Notes: generated from the letters alone by a model not told the origin. Shown: positions 15,709 through 24,847, numbered from the stretch's first letter. The stretch: DNA of 35,421 nt from Methylophilaceae bacterium (GCA_011391175.1 JAABQZ010000013.1:1-35421); one strand, 5' to 3'. Translations and numbers: made by a program.

Positions 15709-16911
15709 TTAAGCGAATTGCTTGCTGATATGGCAGTAGCTCATGACGTGGTTGCGACCATAGTTTTTGGCGGCATACATGGCTTTATCGGCATGGTTCA
15801 GCAAGTCCTCCACTGAATCGCCATTTTCGGCAATCCCAAAGCTGGCGGTCAGCGATAACGCATTTTCGTCGGCCAGCGCAATAATGGTACTGGCCATCAA
15901 TTGCTTTAGCATATTGGCCATGCCCATTGCTTCTTCTGCATTGGTGTTGGGTAGCAACACTGCAAATTCTTCACCGCCAAAACGGCAAGCCAAATCAGAA
16001 TCGCGCAAATTGGTTTTGATAAGTTGTGCCAAATTGCGCAGCGCAATATCGCCCGCCGCGTGGCCATAGCTATCGTTAATCCTTTTAAAGTGGTCCACAT
16101 CCAACATTAGCGCGCTGATGGGCTGCTGATTGCGCTTGCAATAAGCAAATAAAGGCTCTGCCTTGTCAAAAAAAGCACGGCGATTGTTTAAGCCAGTCAG
16201 TGCATCGGTGCGGGCTAAATTTTCGGCTTGCTTTTTGGCTTGTTCCAAATCGTAGGCCAGCTCTAAATTGCCGTTAAAGGTTTTTTGCAGTAGTACACTA
16301 GTAATCATACAAGATACATACATGCAGCAAGCGGCAATGCCCACCCAAAATGTTTCTTCGTGGCCAAGCGTGAGCAGCACAATAATCATGGGAATTAGTG
16401 CCAATGAGATGGTCGTCATTTGCAAATAACGCAGCGGGCTATACCAAGAAATAGCTGCGCCTGCCAGTCCAATAGAGAAGGTGTTCAGAATAAATACTGC
16501 ACTTAAGTTGTCTCTTGGCATAATGCAAATAAGGCCTGCACTCCATACCAAAAAAACCGCCATTAGGCTGATGGCATAGGGCTTTTCCCATTTAAGCACG
16601 GCGCTACCTTGCGGATTTGCGCGTTTAAATTGTGTCATTAACCAAATGCGTGCGCACGCAAATAAAACGGTGGTAACAAGCCAAATAATCAGATGTTGGT
16701 GGCTAGCGCTGGTCCATAGTGCAGCCACTAAAAACAACCCCGCCACAGCACTTAAAATAATCGGCGTCAGGCTGTGAAGGTATAGTAACTTGATTTTTTC
16801 AATACGAATGTGCTGCTGCTTATTTCGCATTTGATTGGATAATGGCTCCCGTTGGCTTTGCGCCTCGGATAACAGGGTATCTTGCATATGGTCTTGCAGC
16901 GTATTTTGCAT
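15709..16911 (-). CDS. Membrane-bound diguanylate cyclase (GGDEF)
   Basis: Makes cyclic-di-GMP from two GTP. The 400-residue protein has an N-terminal region with about six hydrophobic segments (residues 45-210; no recognised sensor domain) and a GGDEF domain from about 230. The active-site signature is GGEEF (312-316), an active variant, and an allosteric I-site RDSD (303-306) sits exactly five residues upstream, so product inhibition is expected. The metal-binding LMLDVDHFKRINDSYGH is intact. ATG 16911 opens on MQNTLQDHMQDTLLSEA, an imperfectly repeated stretch; later ATGs are possible. Transcribed alone, convergent with cysS. Confidence 0.93.
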   Translation of the reverse strand: MQNTLQDHMQDTLLSEAQSQREPLSNQMRNKQQHIRIEKIKLLYLHSLTPIILSAVAGLFLVAALWTSASHQHLIIWLVTTVLFACARIWLMTQFKRANPQGSAVLKWEKPYAISLMAVFLVWSAGLICIMPRDNLSAVFILNTFSIGLAGAAISWYSPLRYLQMTTISLALIPMIIVLLTLGHEETFWVGIAACCMYVSCMITSVLLQKTFNGNLELAYDLEQAKKQAENLARTDALTGLNNRRAFFDKAEPLFAYCKRNQQPISALMLDVDHFKRINDSYGHAAGDIALRNLAQLIKTNLRDSDLACRFGGEEFAVLLPNTNAEEAMGMANMLKQLMASTIIALADENALSLTASFGIAENGDSVEDLLNHADKAMYAAKNYGRNHVMSYCHISKQFA

Positions 16912-17027
16912 GTATATTACCCATCATAAAATGGCGTATATTTTTTTATTTTGCAAGAGTTTAGCACTTGCTGCAGCTAATGGGCAATTGGCTAAGGCAC
17001 AAATGGCAAGTTTCATTCAGGTTGCCA

Positions 17028-17056
17028 TGTTGATAAGCGCACTATTACGCTAAAAT
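17028..17056 (+). promoter_or_regulatory. Candidate argJ promoter
   Basis: A -10-like TAAAAT (17051-17056) with TGTTGA (17028-17033) 17 bp upstream, about 42 bp before the argJ start. The -35 match is poor (TTGATA at 17030 would give 15-bp spacing), so this is tentative. Confidence 0.4.
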
Positions 17057-17097
17057 GATGCTATTCAATTTATCACCAAGTTATCGAAAGTTTCCGC

Positions 17098-18324
17098 ATG
17101 CCAGTAAAATTAAGCGCCCCACAAGCCTCATCCCTATTGCCTGTTAACGGTATTGAGTTAGGTTTTGCTCAAGCACATGTACGCAAACCTAACCGTAAAG
17201 ATGTGTTGGTGGTTAAATTAGCTGAAGGCACAACTGTAGCTGGTGTGTTTACTTTAAATCGATTTTGCGCTGCGCCAGTTATTTTATGTAAGGATTTTTT
17301 AGCGCAAAAAGTGGGCATTCGTGCGTTGCTGGTGAATACGGGTTGTGCTAACGCGGGTACAGGTGAAGATGGCCTGAATCGCGCCCAACAAAGCTGTGAA
17401 GCGCTTGCAGGTTTACTAGGTATAAATACAAGTCAAGTACTGCCATTTTCTACAGGGGTGATATTAGAGCCATTGCCAGTGGATAAAGTGATTGCAGGCA
17501 TGCCAGCGGCGCTAGCCAACTTAAAAGAAGACAATTGGCTGAACGCTGCCGAAGCGATTATGACCACTGATATCGTGGCTAAAGGTGTCAGTAAGCAAAT
17601 TACGATTGATGGTAAAAAAATCACCATCACTGGTATTAGCAAAGGTAGCGGCATGATACACCCCAACATGGCGACCATGTTAGGCTATATCGGCACCGAT
17701 GCTGCAATCGGCCAAGCTGCGTTGGAAAATATTATTCAATATGCGGTCAATAAATCATTTAATTGCATTACCGTAGATGGCGATACCAGCACCAATGACA
17801 GCTTGATTTTGATGGCAACAGGAAAGGCAAATAATGCGGAGATTGCAGATGATAGTGCAAATTTTGTAGCTATTCGTGACGCGTTAACAGAAGTTTCTAT
17901 TGAGCTGGCGCAAGCCATTGTGCGTGATGGTGAAGGTGCCACCAAATTTATGACAGTGCGGGTGGAAGGTGGAAAAACTGAAGCTGAGTGCCGTAAAGTG
18001 GCTTACGCCATCGCACATTCACCGTTGATTAAAACTGCATTTTTCGCATCAGACCCAAACCTAGGCCGTATCCTCGCCGCCATTGGTTATGCTGGGATTG
18101 ATGACTTAAATATAAATAATATGGAGCTATATTTAGGTCATATTTTAGTCGCCGAAAAGGGTGGTCGAGCAGCAAGCTATCTCGAGGAACAAGGCGCTGC
18201 CATTATGCAAGAGTCGGATATTTTAGTGCGTGTGGTGTTGAATCGCGGCACTGCCGATTGCACGGTATGGACCTGCGATTTTAGTTACGATTACGTAAAA
18301 ATCAACGCGGATTATAGAAGTTAG
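17098..18324 (+). CDS. argJ: Bifunctional ornithine acetyltransferase / N-acetylglutamate synthase
   Basis: Transfers acetyl from N-acetylornithine to glutamate in the cyclic arginine pathway, and in bifunctional forms also makes N-acetylglutamate from acetyl-CoA. The 408 residues carry the self-cleavage site in [21 protein letters not shown]: Thr193 starts the beta chain and is the nucleophile. Other hallmarks are [23 protein letters not shown] and DGDTSTNDS. The C-terminal ends [13 protein letters not shown], as usual. Whether it is mono- or bifunctional cannot be decided from sequence alone. A DUF815 ATPase gene follows 23 bp later. Confidence 0.95.
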   Translation: MPVKLSAPQASSLLPVNGIELGFAQAHVRKPNRKDVLVVKLAEGTTVAGVFTLNRFCAAPVILCKDFLAQKVGIRALLVNTGCANAGTGEDGLNRAQQSCEALAGLLGINTSQVLPFSTGVILEPLPVDKVIAGMPAALANLKEDNWLNAAEAIMTTDIVAKGVSKQITIDGKKITITGISKGSGMIHPNMATMLGYIGTDAAIGQAALENIIQYAVNKSFNCITVDGDTSTNDSLILMATGKANNAEIADDSANFVAIRDALTEVSIELAQAIVRDGEGATKFMTVRVEGGKTEAECRKVAYAIAHSPLIKTAFFASDPNLGRILAAIGYAGIDDLNINNMELYLGHILVAEKGGRAASYLEEQGAAIMQESDILVRVVLNRGTADCTVWTCDFSYDYVKINADYRS

Positions 18325-18347
18325 TCTGTGCTATAGAAGTTAACCTA

Positions 18348-19223
18348 ATGGTAGATAAATTCGAAAATCTAATTAGTCGTGCTGAAAGCTTAATCACTAA
18401 GCTGGAGGCTTTGTTGCCAGCTCAAAGCTCGCCTGTTGACTGGACTGCGATAGCTTGGCGCTGGGTAATACATAATGGCCGTGGCAGTTTGCAAGCAGTT
18501 GAACATCCACATGCAATCTCACTGGATAACATTCGCTTTGTAGATGCACAGAAAGCCGAAATCGTACGCAACACGCAGCAGTTTATACAAGGGTTTCCTT
18601 CTAATAACGTATTGCTAACAGGCGCTCGTGGCACTGGAAAATCTAGCTTGGTGAAAGCGCTATTACCTAAGTTTTCTGCGCAAGGGTTGCGTTTGATTGA
18701 AGTGGAAAAACACGATTTAATTCATTTAAACCAAATTGTGGCCTTAGTACAAAGTCGAGCTGACAACGCAAACTTAAAATTTATTATTTTTTGTGACGAC
18801 CTATCTTTTGAGGCGGGAGATATAGGCTACAAGGCGCTCAAGGTGGTGCTAGATGGCACCATTGCAAGCTTGTCAGAAAATGTATTGGTGTATGCGACAT
18901 CTAATCGCAAAAACTTGATGCCCGAAATGATGGCAGATAATTTGGCTTTTAAACATGCAGATGGAGAAATTAGACCCAACGAAACGTTAGATGAAAAAGT
19001 GGCACTAGCGGAACGATTTGGTTTATGGCTGTCGTTTTATACATTCGATCAAGATGAGTATTTGGCCATAGCCGAAAATTGGCTAGCCACTTTTAATGTG
19101 GCTTGGGATGAATCTGCTAGGCAAGCTGCACTTGGTTTTAGCCATACACGTGGCATGCGCAGTGGGCGCGTAGCTTACCAATTTGCAAGAGACTATGCGG
19201 GCAAGCTAAAGTCGAAAGCTTAA
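18348..19223 (+). CDS. DUF815-family AAA+ ATPase
   Basis: A 291-residue P-loop ATPase: Walker A in LLTGARGTGKSSLVKALL (about residues 90-107) and Walker B-like FIIFCDDLSFEAG. The sensor-like VYATSNRKNLMPEMMADN matches the DUF815 family, which is widespread but lacks a settled function. A basic C-terminal helical region (RGMRSGRVAYQFARDYAGK) follows. No membrane or signal segment. It sits between argJ and the Nudix-ThiE fusion and is probably co-transcribed, but the neighbours do not reveal its job. Confidence 0.88.
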   Translation: MVDKFENLISRAESLITKLEALLPAQSSPVDWTAIAWRWVIHNGRGSLQAVEHPHAISLDNIRFVDAQKAEIVRNTQQFIQGFPSNNVLLTGARGTGKSSLVKALLPKFSAQGLRLIEVEKHDLIHLNQIVALVQSRADNANLKFIIFCDDLSFEAGDIGYKALKVVLDGTIASLSENVLVYATSNRKNLMPEMMADNLAFKHADGEIRPNETLDEKVALAERFGLWLSFYTFDQDEYLAIAENWLATFNVAWDESARQAALGFSHTRGMRSGRVAYQFARDYAGKLKSKA

Positions 19224-19229
19224 AGTGCC

Positions 19230-20219
19230 ATGACTAAAATTATTCACGTCGCAGTGGCTATAGTACAGCGAAAAAACGACGATGGTGGCAATGAATTTTT
19301 ATTGGCAAGCCGGCCACATGGTAAGGGTTGGGCAGGGTGGTGGGAGTTTCCGGGTGGCAAAATTGAGGATGGCGAAACTCCTCAACATGCACTGACACGC
19401 GAATTGGCAGAAGAGCTCGGGATTAAACCCACCATCACCCAACAATGGCTGACGCGCCAATACGATTATCCTGCGCTATCTCAAAACGGACATGATGCTC
19501 CCGCCAAAACAGTGTTACTGCATTTTTATTTTGTGAGTGCTTGGCAGGGTGAAGTCTCGCCGCGTGAAGGTCAAAAGTTAAGCTGGCAATCAGCAGATAA
19601 TATTACCGTTACGCCAATCTTGCCTGCAAATGCACCAATAATGAAAGCACTGGCACTGCCGCCTGTGTATGCCATTAGCAATATTGCAGAAATGGGTGAA
19701 AAACCATATTTAGATGCGCTGCAAGTTGCATTAAATAAGGGTCTCAGGCTTGTGCAAGTGCGCGAAAAACATCTTCCAAAAGATGAGTTTATTAGAATTG
19801 CTCAGAAAATTATTGCGATGGCAAAACCGTATAATGCTACCGTACTGATTAGCCAAGATATCGCGTTGGCACGCGATTTGGGTGCGCAAGGCGTGCACTT
19901 GCCCAGCCAAGATTTGTTAATGCTAAAAACTAAACCAGCAGGGTTAATGGTGACGGCATCTTGCCATAACGAAGCAGAGTTAGTTCATGCGGAAATGCTC
20001 GGTCTAGATTTTGTAGTGTTATCGCCAGTTAAATCGACACAAAGTCATCCAGAAATGGATGCGATGGGCTGGCAAGCATTTGCTGATAGGGCGAAAAAAA
20101 CCACGTTACCGGTATATGCATTAGGGGGCATGACGCTGACTGATTTGCCGATTGCTTTAAGCTATGGCGCGCGTGGCGTCGCCTATCAGCGTGGCATTTT
20201 AAAGCAAGATGCTGACTAA
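19230..20219 (+). CDS. Nudix hydrolase fused to a ThiE/TenI-like domain
   Basis: Two domains in 329 residues. The N-terminal Nudix domain (about 1-130) is MutT-like, with a perfect Nudix box GX5EX7REUXEEXGU at 43-65 (from GGKIEDGE to EELGI); such enzymes hydrolyse oxidised nucleotides such as 8-oxo-dGTP. The C-terminal domain (about 135-329) is a thiamine-phosphate-synthase/TenI barrel: LRLVQVREKHLPKDEF, GVHLPSQDLL, SCHNEAELVHAE, VLSPVKSTQSHPE and ALGGMTL. The phosphate-binding and G-rich loops look reasonable, but whether it makes thiamine phosphate is uncertain. This fusion is known in proteobacteria. Its start is 6 bp after the ATPase stop. Confidence 0.92.
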   Translation: MTKIIHVAVAIVQRKNDDGGNEFLLASRPHGKGWAGWWEFPGGKIEDGETPQHALTRELAEELGIKPTITQQWLTRQYDYPALSQNGHDAPAKTVLLHFYFVSAWQGEVSPREGQKLSWQSADNITVTPILPANAPIMKALALPPVYAISNIAEMGEKPYLDALQVALNKGLRLVQVREKHLPKDEFIRIAQKIIAMAKPYNATVLISQDIALARDLGAQGVHLPSQDLLMLKTKPAGLMVTASCHNEAELVHAEMLGLDFVVLSPVKSTQSHPEMDAMGWQAFADRAKKTTLPVYALGGMTLTDLPIALSYGARGVAYQRGILKQDAD

Positions 20220-20656
20220 TCAGCAGCCTTAATCGGCAAAGTCACTTGTTGCTGTGTGATATTGCCGGCAGCATCTTTAAAGCTAAGTGTAAAATTCACA
20301 CTTTCACCAGCTGTCAGTGGTTTTTTTAAATCAAATAACATCAGGTGAAAGCCGCCAGGTGCAAGCTTTTCTGCCTTGCCAGCTTTCAGTGGTAATTCCT
20401 CAAGCATGCGCATTTTCATTACGCCGTTTTCCATCTTCATGCTATGAATTTCAACTGAACCTGCAATATCAGCTTCGGCCTTAATCATGATGCTGTCTTG
20501 TGCGCTTAATAATGTCATATAAGCCGCGCCCACGTTTTGTCCCGGCGCGTTCGCGCGCACCCAGTTATCCATTATCGCCACACCTTGATTTGCCTCGCAA
20601 GCGCTTAGAAAAATAGTGAATGAGAGTAGTGTAAAAAAACGGTTAATCAAGTTCAT
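20216..20656 (-). CDS. PCu(A)C-type periplasmic copper chaperone (lipoprotein)
   Basis: Delivers Cu(I) to cytochrome oxidase assembly. With the upstream ATG at 20659 it has 147 residues; the ATG at 20656 is equally good. The N-terminus is a lipoprotein signal (NRFFTLLSFTIFLSAC). The copper-binding pattern H-X10-M-X21-H-X-M is exact: in 147-residue numbering His72, Met83, His105 and Met107. It overlaps the yacG end, so the two are translationally linked, and its stop overlaps the 3' end of the Nudix-ThiE gene by 4 bp on the opposite strand. Confidence 0.92.
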   Translation of the reverse strand: MNLINRFFTLLSFTIFLSACEANQGVAIMDNWVRANAPGQNVGAAYMTLLSAQDSIMIKAEADIAGSVEIHSMKMENGVMKMRMLEELPLKAGKAEKLAPGGFHLMLFDLKKPLTAGESVNFTLSFKDAAGNITQQQVTLPIKAAD

Positions 20657-20846
20657 CATCTAGTCCAGTTGGTTTATTGTCAGGGATGCGGTAATTTTCA
20701 TTTGCCCAATCACCTAAGTCAATCATTTTACAGCGCTGGCTGCAAAATGGTCGAAAAGGATTATTGGTGTCGTAGGCTGCCATTTTCTTACAAGTGGGGC
20801 AAGCTACTTGTTTAGTTTTAAGGTTGGCTGGAGAGGTGGAAGTCAT
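20643..20846 (-). CDS. yacG: DNA gyrase inhibitor YacG
   Basis: A 67-residue zinc protein that binds GyrB and blocks DNA binding by gyrase. The zinc ligands are Cys16, Cys19, Cys35 and Cys39 (CPTC and CSQRC), with the diagnostic NNPFRPFCSQRCKMIDLGDWANE. The ATG at 20846 is chosen; a TTG two codons earlier is less likely. A TAAAAT box just 5 bp ahead could create a nearly leaderless message, but zapD ends only 50 bp upstream, so read-through is also likely. Confidence 0.93.
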   Translation of the reverse strand: MTSTSPANLKTKQVACPTCKKMAAYDTNNPFRPFCSQRCKMIDLGDWANENYRIPDNKPTGLDDELD

Positions 20847-20896
20847 ACGCAATTTTACAGCTTTATTGGGATAGATTACAGTCTAGAGATTACCTA

Positions 20897-21655
20897 CTAT
20901 AAATTACACAGCGTCATGGTAAAGTCCAAATCTTGGTCGCATGGTTTAGGTTTTTGCACAAAATCCAGCGCAGAGAACCGCACGTTAATGGCGTATTTGT
21001 TAGCACTTACTTCAGGGAAGCACGGGCAACTATCAGGAACATTGATAATCAGCATTTGTGCAGGCTTGGCGCCACCTAACATTTGCTGATAAAAGCCATT
21101 TTGTGCGGTAAATTTTCTAGGGGTATCGCTACCGCGCAAAATACGCAATATGGTTTTAATCGCTTCGTGCATTGGCATTAGGCGCGCTAGCCAGCCATCA
21201 AAATCGCTCTTGCGGCGGTTGGAATCTAAACCCAGCCAATGGTGGTAAGACGGTAAATCAAACTGACATACACCACCCAAAATGCCAGAACGCTGTTTAA
21301 TGCCCATTAGCCATTCGTTTTCGCGCAAATGCTGGCCAAATTTGGAACCATCGGCACGCAACGCAGTGGAGCAAGCACCCACTTCGCGCAGTATTTTATC
21401 TAAGGCTTTTTCCGCAATAATTGGGTTGCCACGTAAGTTTTGCATGGCGAGACGTTGCCGATCTAGTTCTCCCACCAAATCCATTTTAAGATCGGCGCGA
21501 TCCACAATATCCAACATTTGTAGCAGGGAGATTAATGCGGCGTGATGATGGTGTTGTTCTCCGCCCTCAACATTCAGCAGAATTTTTGAGAACAGGTCTT
21601 CCAGTCGCAAAAAAGTGCGAATACGTTCGTTAAATGGAAATTCGTAGCTAGACAT
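20897..21655 (-). CDS. zapD: Cell division protein ZapD
   Basis: ZapD (YacF) bundles FtsZ filaments at the division ring. The 252 residues open with the family's YEFPFNERIRTFLRLEDLF and contain LDIVDRADLKMDLVGELDRQ, GVCQFDLPSYHHWL and CPCFPEVSANKYAINVRF. All-helical N-terminal half, beta-rich C-terminal half, no membrane segment. It lies in the pilD-coaE-zapD-yacG minus-strand series typical of proteobacteria. Confidence 0.94.
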   Translation of the reverse strand: MSSYEFPFNERIRTFLRLEDLFSKILLNVEGGEQHHHHAALISLLQMLDIVDRADLKMDLVGELDRQRLAMQNLRGNPIIAEKALDKILREVGACSTALRADGSKFGQHLRENEWLMGIKQRSGILGGVCQFDLPSYHHWLGLDSNRRKSDFDGWLARLMPMHEAIKTILRILRGSDTPRKFTAQNGFYQQMLGGAKPAQMLIINVPDSCPCFPEVSANKYAINVRFSALDFVQKPKPCDQDLDFTMTLCNL

Positions 21656-21702
21656 GACGAAATATAGTCTGCCAACTTATAATAATAAATTGAGGTGAAT
21701 TA

Positions 21703-22317
21703 TCAGGTAGTTTTGCTAACTATGCAAGTATTAAGGTATTTTTGGTGAATGAGTAGTATTTTCTCGCGTAATTTTTCAAGATTTTCATTATTTTCAATGA
21801 CATCATGCGCCAGCAACAATTGTTTTTTGCGCGGTGTTTGAGTGCGGATAATTTTTTTAATTTCAGATTCCGTTAACTGGCTGCGTTTTTTAACGCGTTC
21901 AATCTGTGTTTTTTCATTGCAATCAATCAACAAAATGCGATTAACATGCGGCGCATAGCGTGGGCTTTCAAATAGCAGGGGAATCGCCAATACTTGATAC
22001 GGTGCATGCTTATGTTGTGCAAGCTGGCTTAATGCTTCAGTATAAATTGCAGGGTGCAAAATCGCATTTAATTTATTGCGTGCTACTTTATCATTAAACA
22101 CCAAGTCACGCATGGCAGTACGGTTTAATGCGCCTTCTGGTGTGATGTATTCTTTGCCAAAATTGGCCTGAATATCTTGAATAATGGGCTGCTGCGCCGC
22201 TGTAAGTTGATGCGAAATTTCGTCTACATCCGTGACTGGCACGCCAAGCTCGGTAAATATTTTAGCAGCTTCTGATTTGCCGCTGCCTATACTACCTGTT
22301 AGCGCGACTACATACAT
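21703..22317 (-). CDS. coaE: Dephospho-CoA kinase
   Basis: Phosphorylates the 3'-OH of dephospho-CoA, the last step of coenzyme A synthesis. The 204 residues show the P-loop GSIGSGKSEAAKIF (residues 8-21), VTDVDEISHQ with the catalytic Asp, LHPAIY, and LLFESPRYA. Usual length. Its ATG directly follows the pilD TAA with no gap, so the two are tightly coupled. Confidence 0.96.
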   Translation of the reverse strand: MYVVALTGSIGSGKSEAAKIFTELGVPVTDVDEISHQLTAAQQPIIQDIQANFGKEYITPEGALNRTAMRDLVFNDKVARNKLNAILHPAIYTEALSQLAQHKHAPYQVLAIPLLFESPRYAPHVNRILLIDCNEKTQIERVKKRSQLTESEIKKIIRTQTPRKKQLLLAHDVIENNENLEKLREKILLIHQKYLNTCIVSKTT

Positions 22318-23196
22318 TTAGGTCGCCAAATAAAAGCCAGCCAATTGCTGACCAAAAAATAAGGCAGCAATACCGCCTAGCGCTAAAAATGGGCCGAAAG
22401 GTATAGCAGTTCCACCACTTTTACCACGAAATGCAATCATACCGATGCCAATGATTGCACCAACGACTGAACTGAGTAAAATGACGGCTGGCAGCAACTG
22501 CCAACCAAACCAAGCGCCAATAGCGCCAAGCAATTTGAAATCACCATAGCCCATGCCTTCTTTGCCAGTGACTATTTTAAATAGCCAATACACTGACCAT
22601 AAAATTAAGTAACCAAAAACTGCACCTAATACGGCAGATTTTAGGTCGGTCAAGCCATTATTTAAATTGAATAGTAACCCCAGCCAAAGTAGCGGCAAAG
22701 TGATGTCATCGGGAAGTAGTTGTGTGTCGAAATCGATAAAGGTCAATGTTACCAGCGCAAAGACAAAGATAAATGCAAATAGGCTAGTATTGCTATAGCC
22801 AAACTTGTAAGCCACAGCGCCAATCAGTGCGCCAGTTAAAGCTTCAATGAGTGGGTATCGTGGGCTAATCTTGGTTTTGCAACCTTTGCATTTACCAGCC
22901 AATATCATGTAGCTAATAATTGGAATATTTTCCAGCGCAGTAATTTGGTGGCCGCAGTTAGGGCAGGCTGAGCGCGGCGTCACGATGTTATATTTAGTAG
23001 GTATTGCTGAGTCAGGTTTTACGCCATAAGCCTCCGCCACATAAGCTCTTTCAGTGTAATCCATCATTTTAGGTAGTCGATGAATCACTACATTGAGAAA
23101 ACTGCCCACCATTAAACCGATAATCGTAGAAAAAACCACAAAAAAAGTCGGCTCCGATTTTAATAAATCAGACAACGGCATTAAAAAATCAAACAT
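22318..23196 (-). CDS. pilD: Type IV prepilin peptidase / N-methyltransferase
   Basis: An inner-membrane aspartyl protease that cleaves and N-methylates type IV prepilins and pseudopilins. The 292 residues have about eight membrane segments. The methylase-side loop has two zinc-binding CxxC pairs (CPNCGHQITALENIPIISY and CKGCKTKISPRYPLIE). The catalytic aspartates are in FIDFDTQLLPDDITLP and GMGYGDFKLLGAIGAWFGW. The pilB and pilC genes that often precede it are not here; the gene upstream is divergent. Confidence 0.95.
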   Translation of the reverse strand: MFDFLMPLSDLLKSEPTFFVVFSTIIGLMVGSFLNVVIHRLPKMMDYTERAYVAEAYGVKPDSAIPTKYNIVTPRSACPNCGHQITALENIPIISYMILAGKCKGCKTKISPRYPLIEALTGALIGAVAYKFGYSNTSLFAFIFVFALVTLTFIDFDTQLLPDDITLPLLWLGLLFNLNNGLTDLKSAVLGAVFGYLILWSVYWLFKIVTGKEGMGYGDFKLLGAIGAWFGWQLLPAVILLSSVVGAIIGIGMIAFRGKSGGTAIPFGPFLALGGIAALFFGQQLAGFYLAT

Positions 23197-23292
23197 AGCT
23201 TCCCTTAATTCGGCTTAAAGCAAGCCTAAAAGTTGATGTAAACTATTATTATCATGGCATCGTTAATGTAAGTGTGCAAGCTTGCTAGACTA

Positions 23293-23307
23293 TAGTTAAT
23301 TTAACTA
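23293..23307. promoter_or_regulatory. 15-bp perfect palindrome in a divergent promoter region
   Basis: TAGTTAA-T-TTAACTA, a 7-bp perfect inverted repeat around one base, lies in the 173-bp spacer between pilD (minus) and the gene at 23370 (plus). It has operator geometry. No regulator can be named. Confidence 0.35.
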
Positions 23308-23369
23308 CTGTTGAAAATTAGCACATAAGCACCATTGTAGTATTGTAATAATTAGATTTAAGGATATAG

Positions 23370-23774
23370 ATGTCTGACCTAGATAAAACGCTGGACAAAA
23401 CACTGCTGAACGCGCTTGAGCAAATTGAGCTCAATAATATCAACCATCCTGCTTGGGATGCGCCGATTATTTGCCGCGTAGAGGTGGATTTACCTGGCTG
23501 GCTGGCGCAACTCACCGGTGAAAACAAGTGGGAAGTGTACAGCGAAGACGAGGACGAAACTTGCATTAGTTTTGCAATGCGGGAAAAAGCAGGAAAAACA
23601 TTACCGAAACTAGCACCAAAGTTAGCCGAGGTCACTTTATACCATAACGGCTATGCAGTGGTGGATGTAGAGGGTAAAGCTTTGTTTGATGGTAGCCTGA
23701 CGAGCGGCACCAGCGATTGCGCACATCTGAGCTATTTTCATGCTGAAAGTGGCGAGCCGATTATTTTAAATTAG
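23370..23774 (+). CDS. Small acidic protein of unknown function
   Basis: A 134-residue soluble, acidic protein that I do not recognise. The N-terminus repeats DKTLDKTLLNALEQIEL; the middle has two tryptophan-rich stretches (HPAWDAP and LPGWLAQLTGENKWEVY) and the C-terminus ends with HLSYFHAESGEPIILN. No signal peptide, membrane segment or cysteine pair motif. The ATG is supported by AAGGA 6-7 bp upstream. It is a single-gene unit, divergent from pilD and convergent with ispB. Codon use looks like that of its neighbours, so it is probably a native but narrowly distributed gene (inference). Confidence 0.72.
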   Translation: MSDLDKTLDKTLLNALEQIELNNINHPAWDAPIICRVEVDLPGWLAQLTGENKWEVYSEDEDETCISFAMREKAGKTLPKLAPKLAEVTLYHNGYAVVDVEGKALFDGSLTSGTSDCAHLSYFHAESGEPIILN

Positions 23775-23809
23775 TATATTAAGCGAGTAGCGTAAAGTAT
23801 TTTTAAGGG

Positions 23810-23842
23810 TGCTCTGCAAGCCTAATGTATATTGGTCTGCAG
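23810..23842 (-). repeat. 33-bp imperfect palindrome, copy C (spacer before ispB end)
   Basis: Read on the minus strand, it begins CTGCAGACCAATATACATT and ends TTGCAGAGCA. With flanks, AAGGGTGCTCTGCAAGCC pairs with GGTCTGCAGGGCATCCTT over 18 positions with three G-T wobbles and one mismatch, followed by TAATTGTT. It lies between two convergent genes and probably ends transcription in both directions. Confidence 0.82.
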
Positions 23843-23878
23843 GGCATCCTTAATTGTTATGTTTTTGTGCTTTTTGAG

Positions 23879-24847
23879 TTAGAAATCTCTTTTAACTGCA
23901 AACTCAGCCAAATCAACCAGTGCCTGCTTGTTGGTGGAATTTGGTAGAGGCGCGATGGCTTCAACACCAATTCTAGCTTCATTTTCAGCCAGTTTCCGCA
24001 CATAGTTCAGTGCGTCGGTTGCCTTAACTGCAGCCAGCACAGCAGGTAACTCTTGCAATCCCCCATGTTGAATGGCATTGCGAATGGTGGCTGATTCAGC
24101 GGCGTTGCCGCGATGCATGGCGATAAGTAATGGTAATGTTGGTTTGCCTTCACTTAAATCATCGCCTAAGTTCTTACCAATTTGGTTTACGTCGCCGCTT
24201 AAATCTAGTACGTCGTCTATTAACTGAAATGCCGTTCCAATCCGCATACCGTATTGTGCTAGCGCGTTTTCTTCTTGCACGTTGGCATTACTAATTACAG
24301 CACCTAAGCGGGTAGCAGCTTCAAATAATTTGGCCGTTTTAAAATGGATGACCTTTAAATACTCTTGCTCGGCCACGTTTGCGTTATTAATGTTAAGTAA
24401 CTGCAACACTTCGCCTTCGGCGATAATATTGGTGGTTTCAGATAAAATCTGCATCACACGCATATTTTGCAGTTTTACCATCATTTGAAACGCACGAGAA
24501 TATAAGAAATCGCCCACCAGTACACTGGCGGCGTTGCCAAATAAATGATTTGCTGTACTGTTGCCGCGCCGCATGGCCGACTCATCTACCACATCATCGT
24601 GCAACAGAGTGGCGGTGTGAATAAACTCAACAATAGCGGCAAGCTCGTGATGTTGCGCTTGAATGCTTCCAAATATTCCACTAGAAATCAATACCAGTGC
24701 GGGTCGCAGGCGTTTTCCACCACCATTGATAATGTGTTCACCGATGGTGTTGATGAGCGAAACTTCAGAGTGCAGCGACCTTCGAATAACGGTATCGACT
24801 GCTTGCATATCTTGCGCAATGTGAGATTGAATGTGGTTGAGATTCAC
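23879..24847 (-). CDS. ispB: Octaprenyl diphosphate synthase
   Basis: A trans-polyprenyl synthase that builds the ubiquinone side chain. The 322 residues carry the first Asp-rich motif (LLHDDVVDES) with the preceding GGKRLRPALVL and the second (QLIDDVLDLSGD), plus GKNLGDDLSEGKPTLPL. Chain length cannot be set from sequence; the orthologue in E. coli makes C40. Divergent from rplU, a conserved proteobacterial arrangement. Confidence 0.95.
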   Translation of the reverse strand: MNLNHIQSHIAQDMQAVDTVIRRSLHSEVSLINTIGEHIINGGGKRLRPALVLISSGIFGSIQAQHHELAAIVEFIHTATLLHDDVVDESAMRRGNSTANHLFGNAASVLVGDFLYSRAFQMMVKLQNMRVMQILSETTNIIAEGEVLQLLNINNANVAEQEYLKVIHFKTAKLFEAATRLGAVISNANVQEENALAQYGMRIGTAFQLIDDVLDLSGDVNQIGKNLGDDLSEGKPTLPLLIAMHRGNAAESATIRNAIQHGGLQELPAVLAAVKATDALNYVRKLAENEARIGVEAIAPLPNSTNKQALVDLAEFAVKRDF

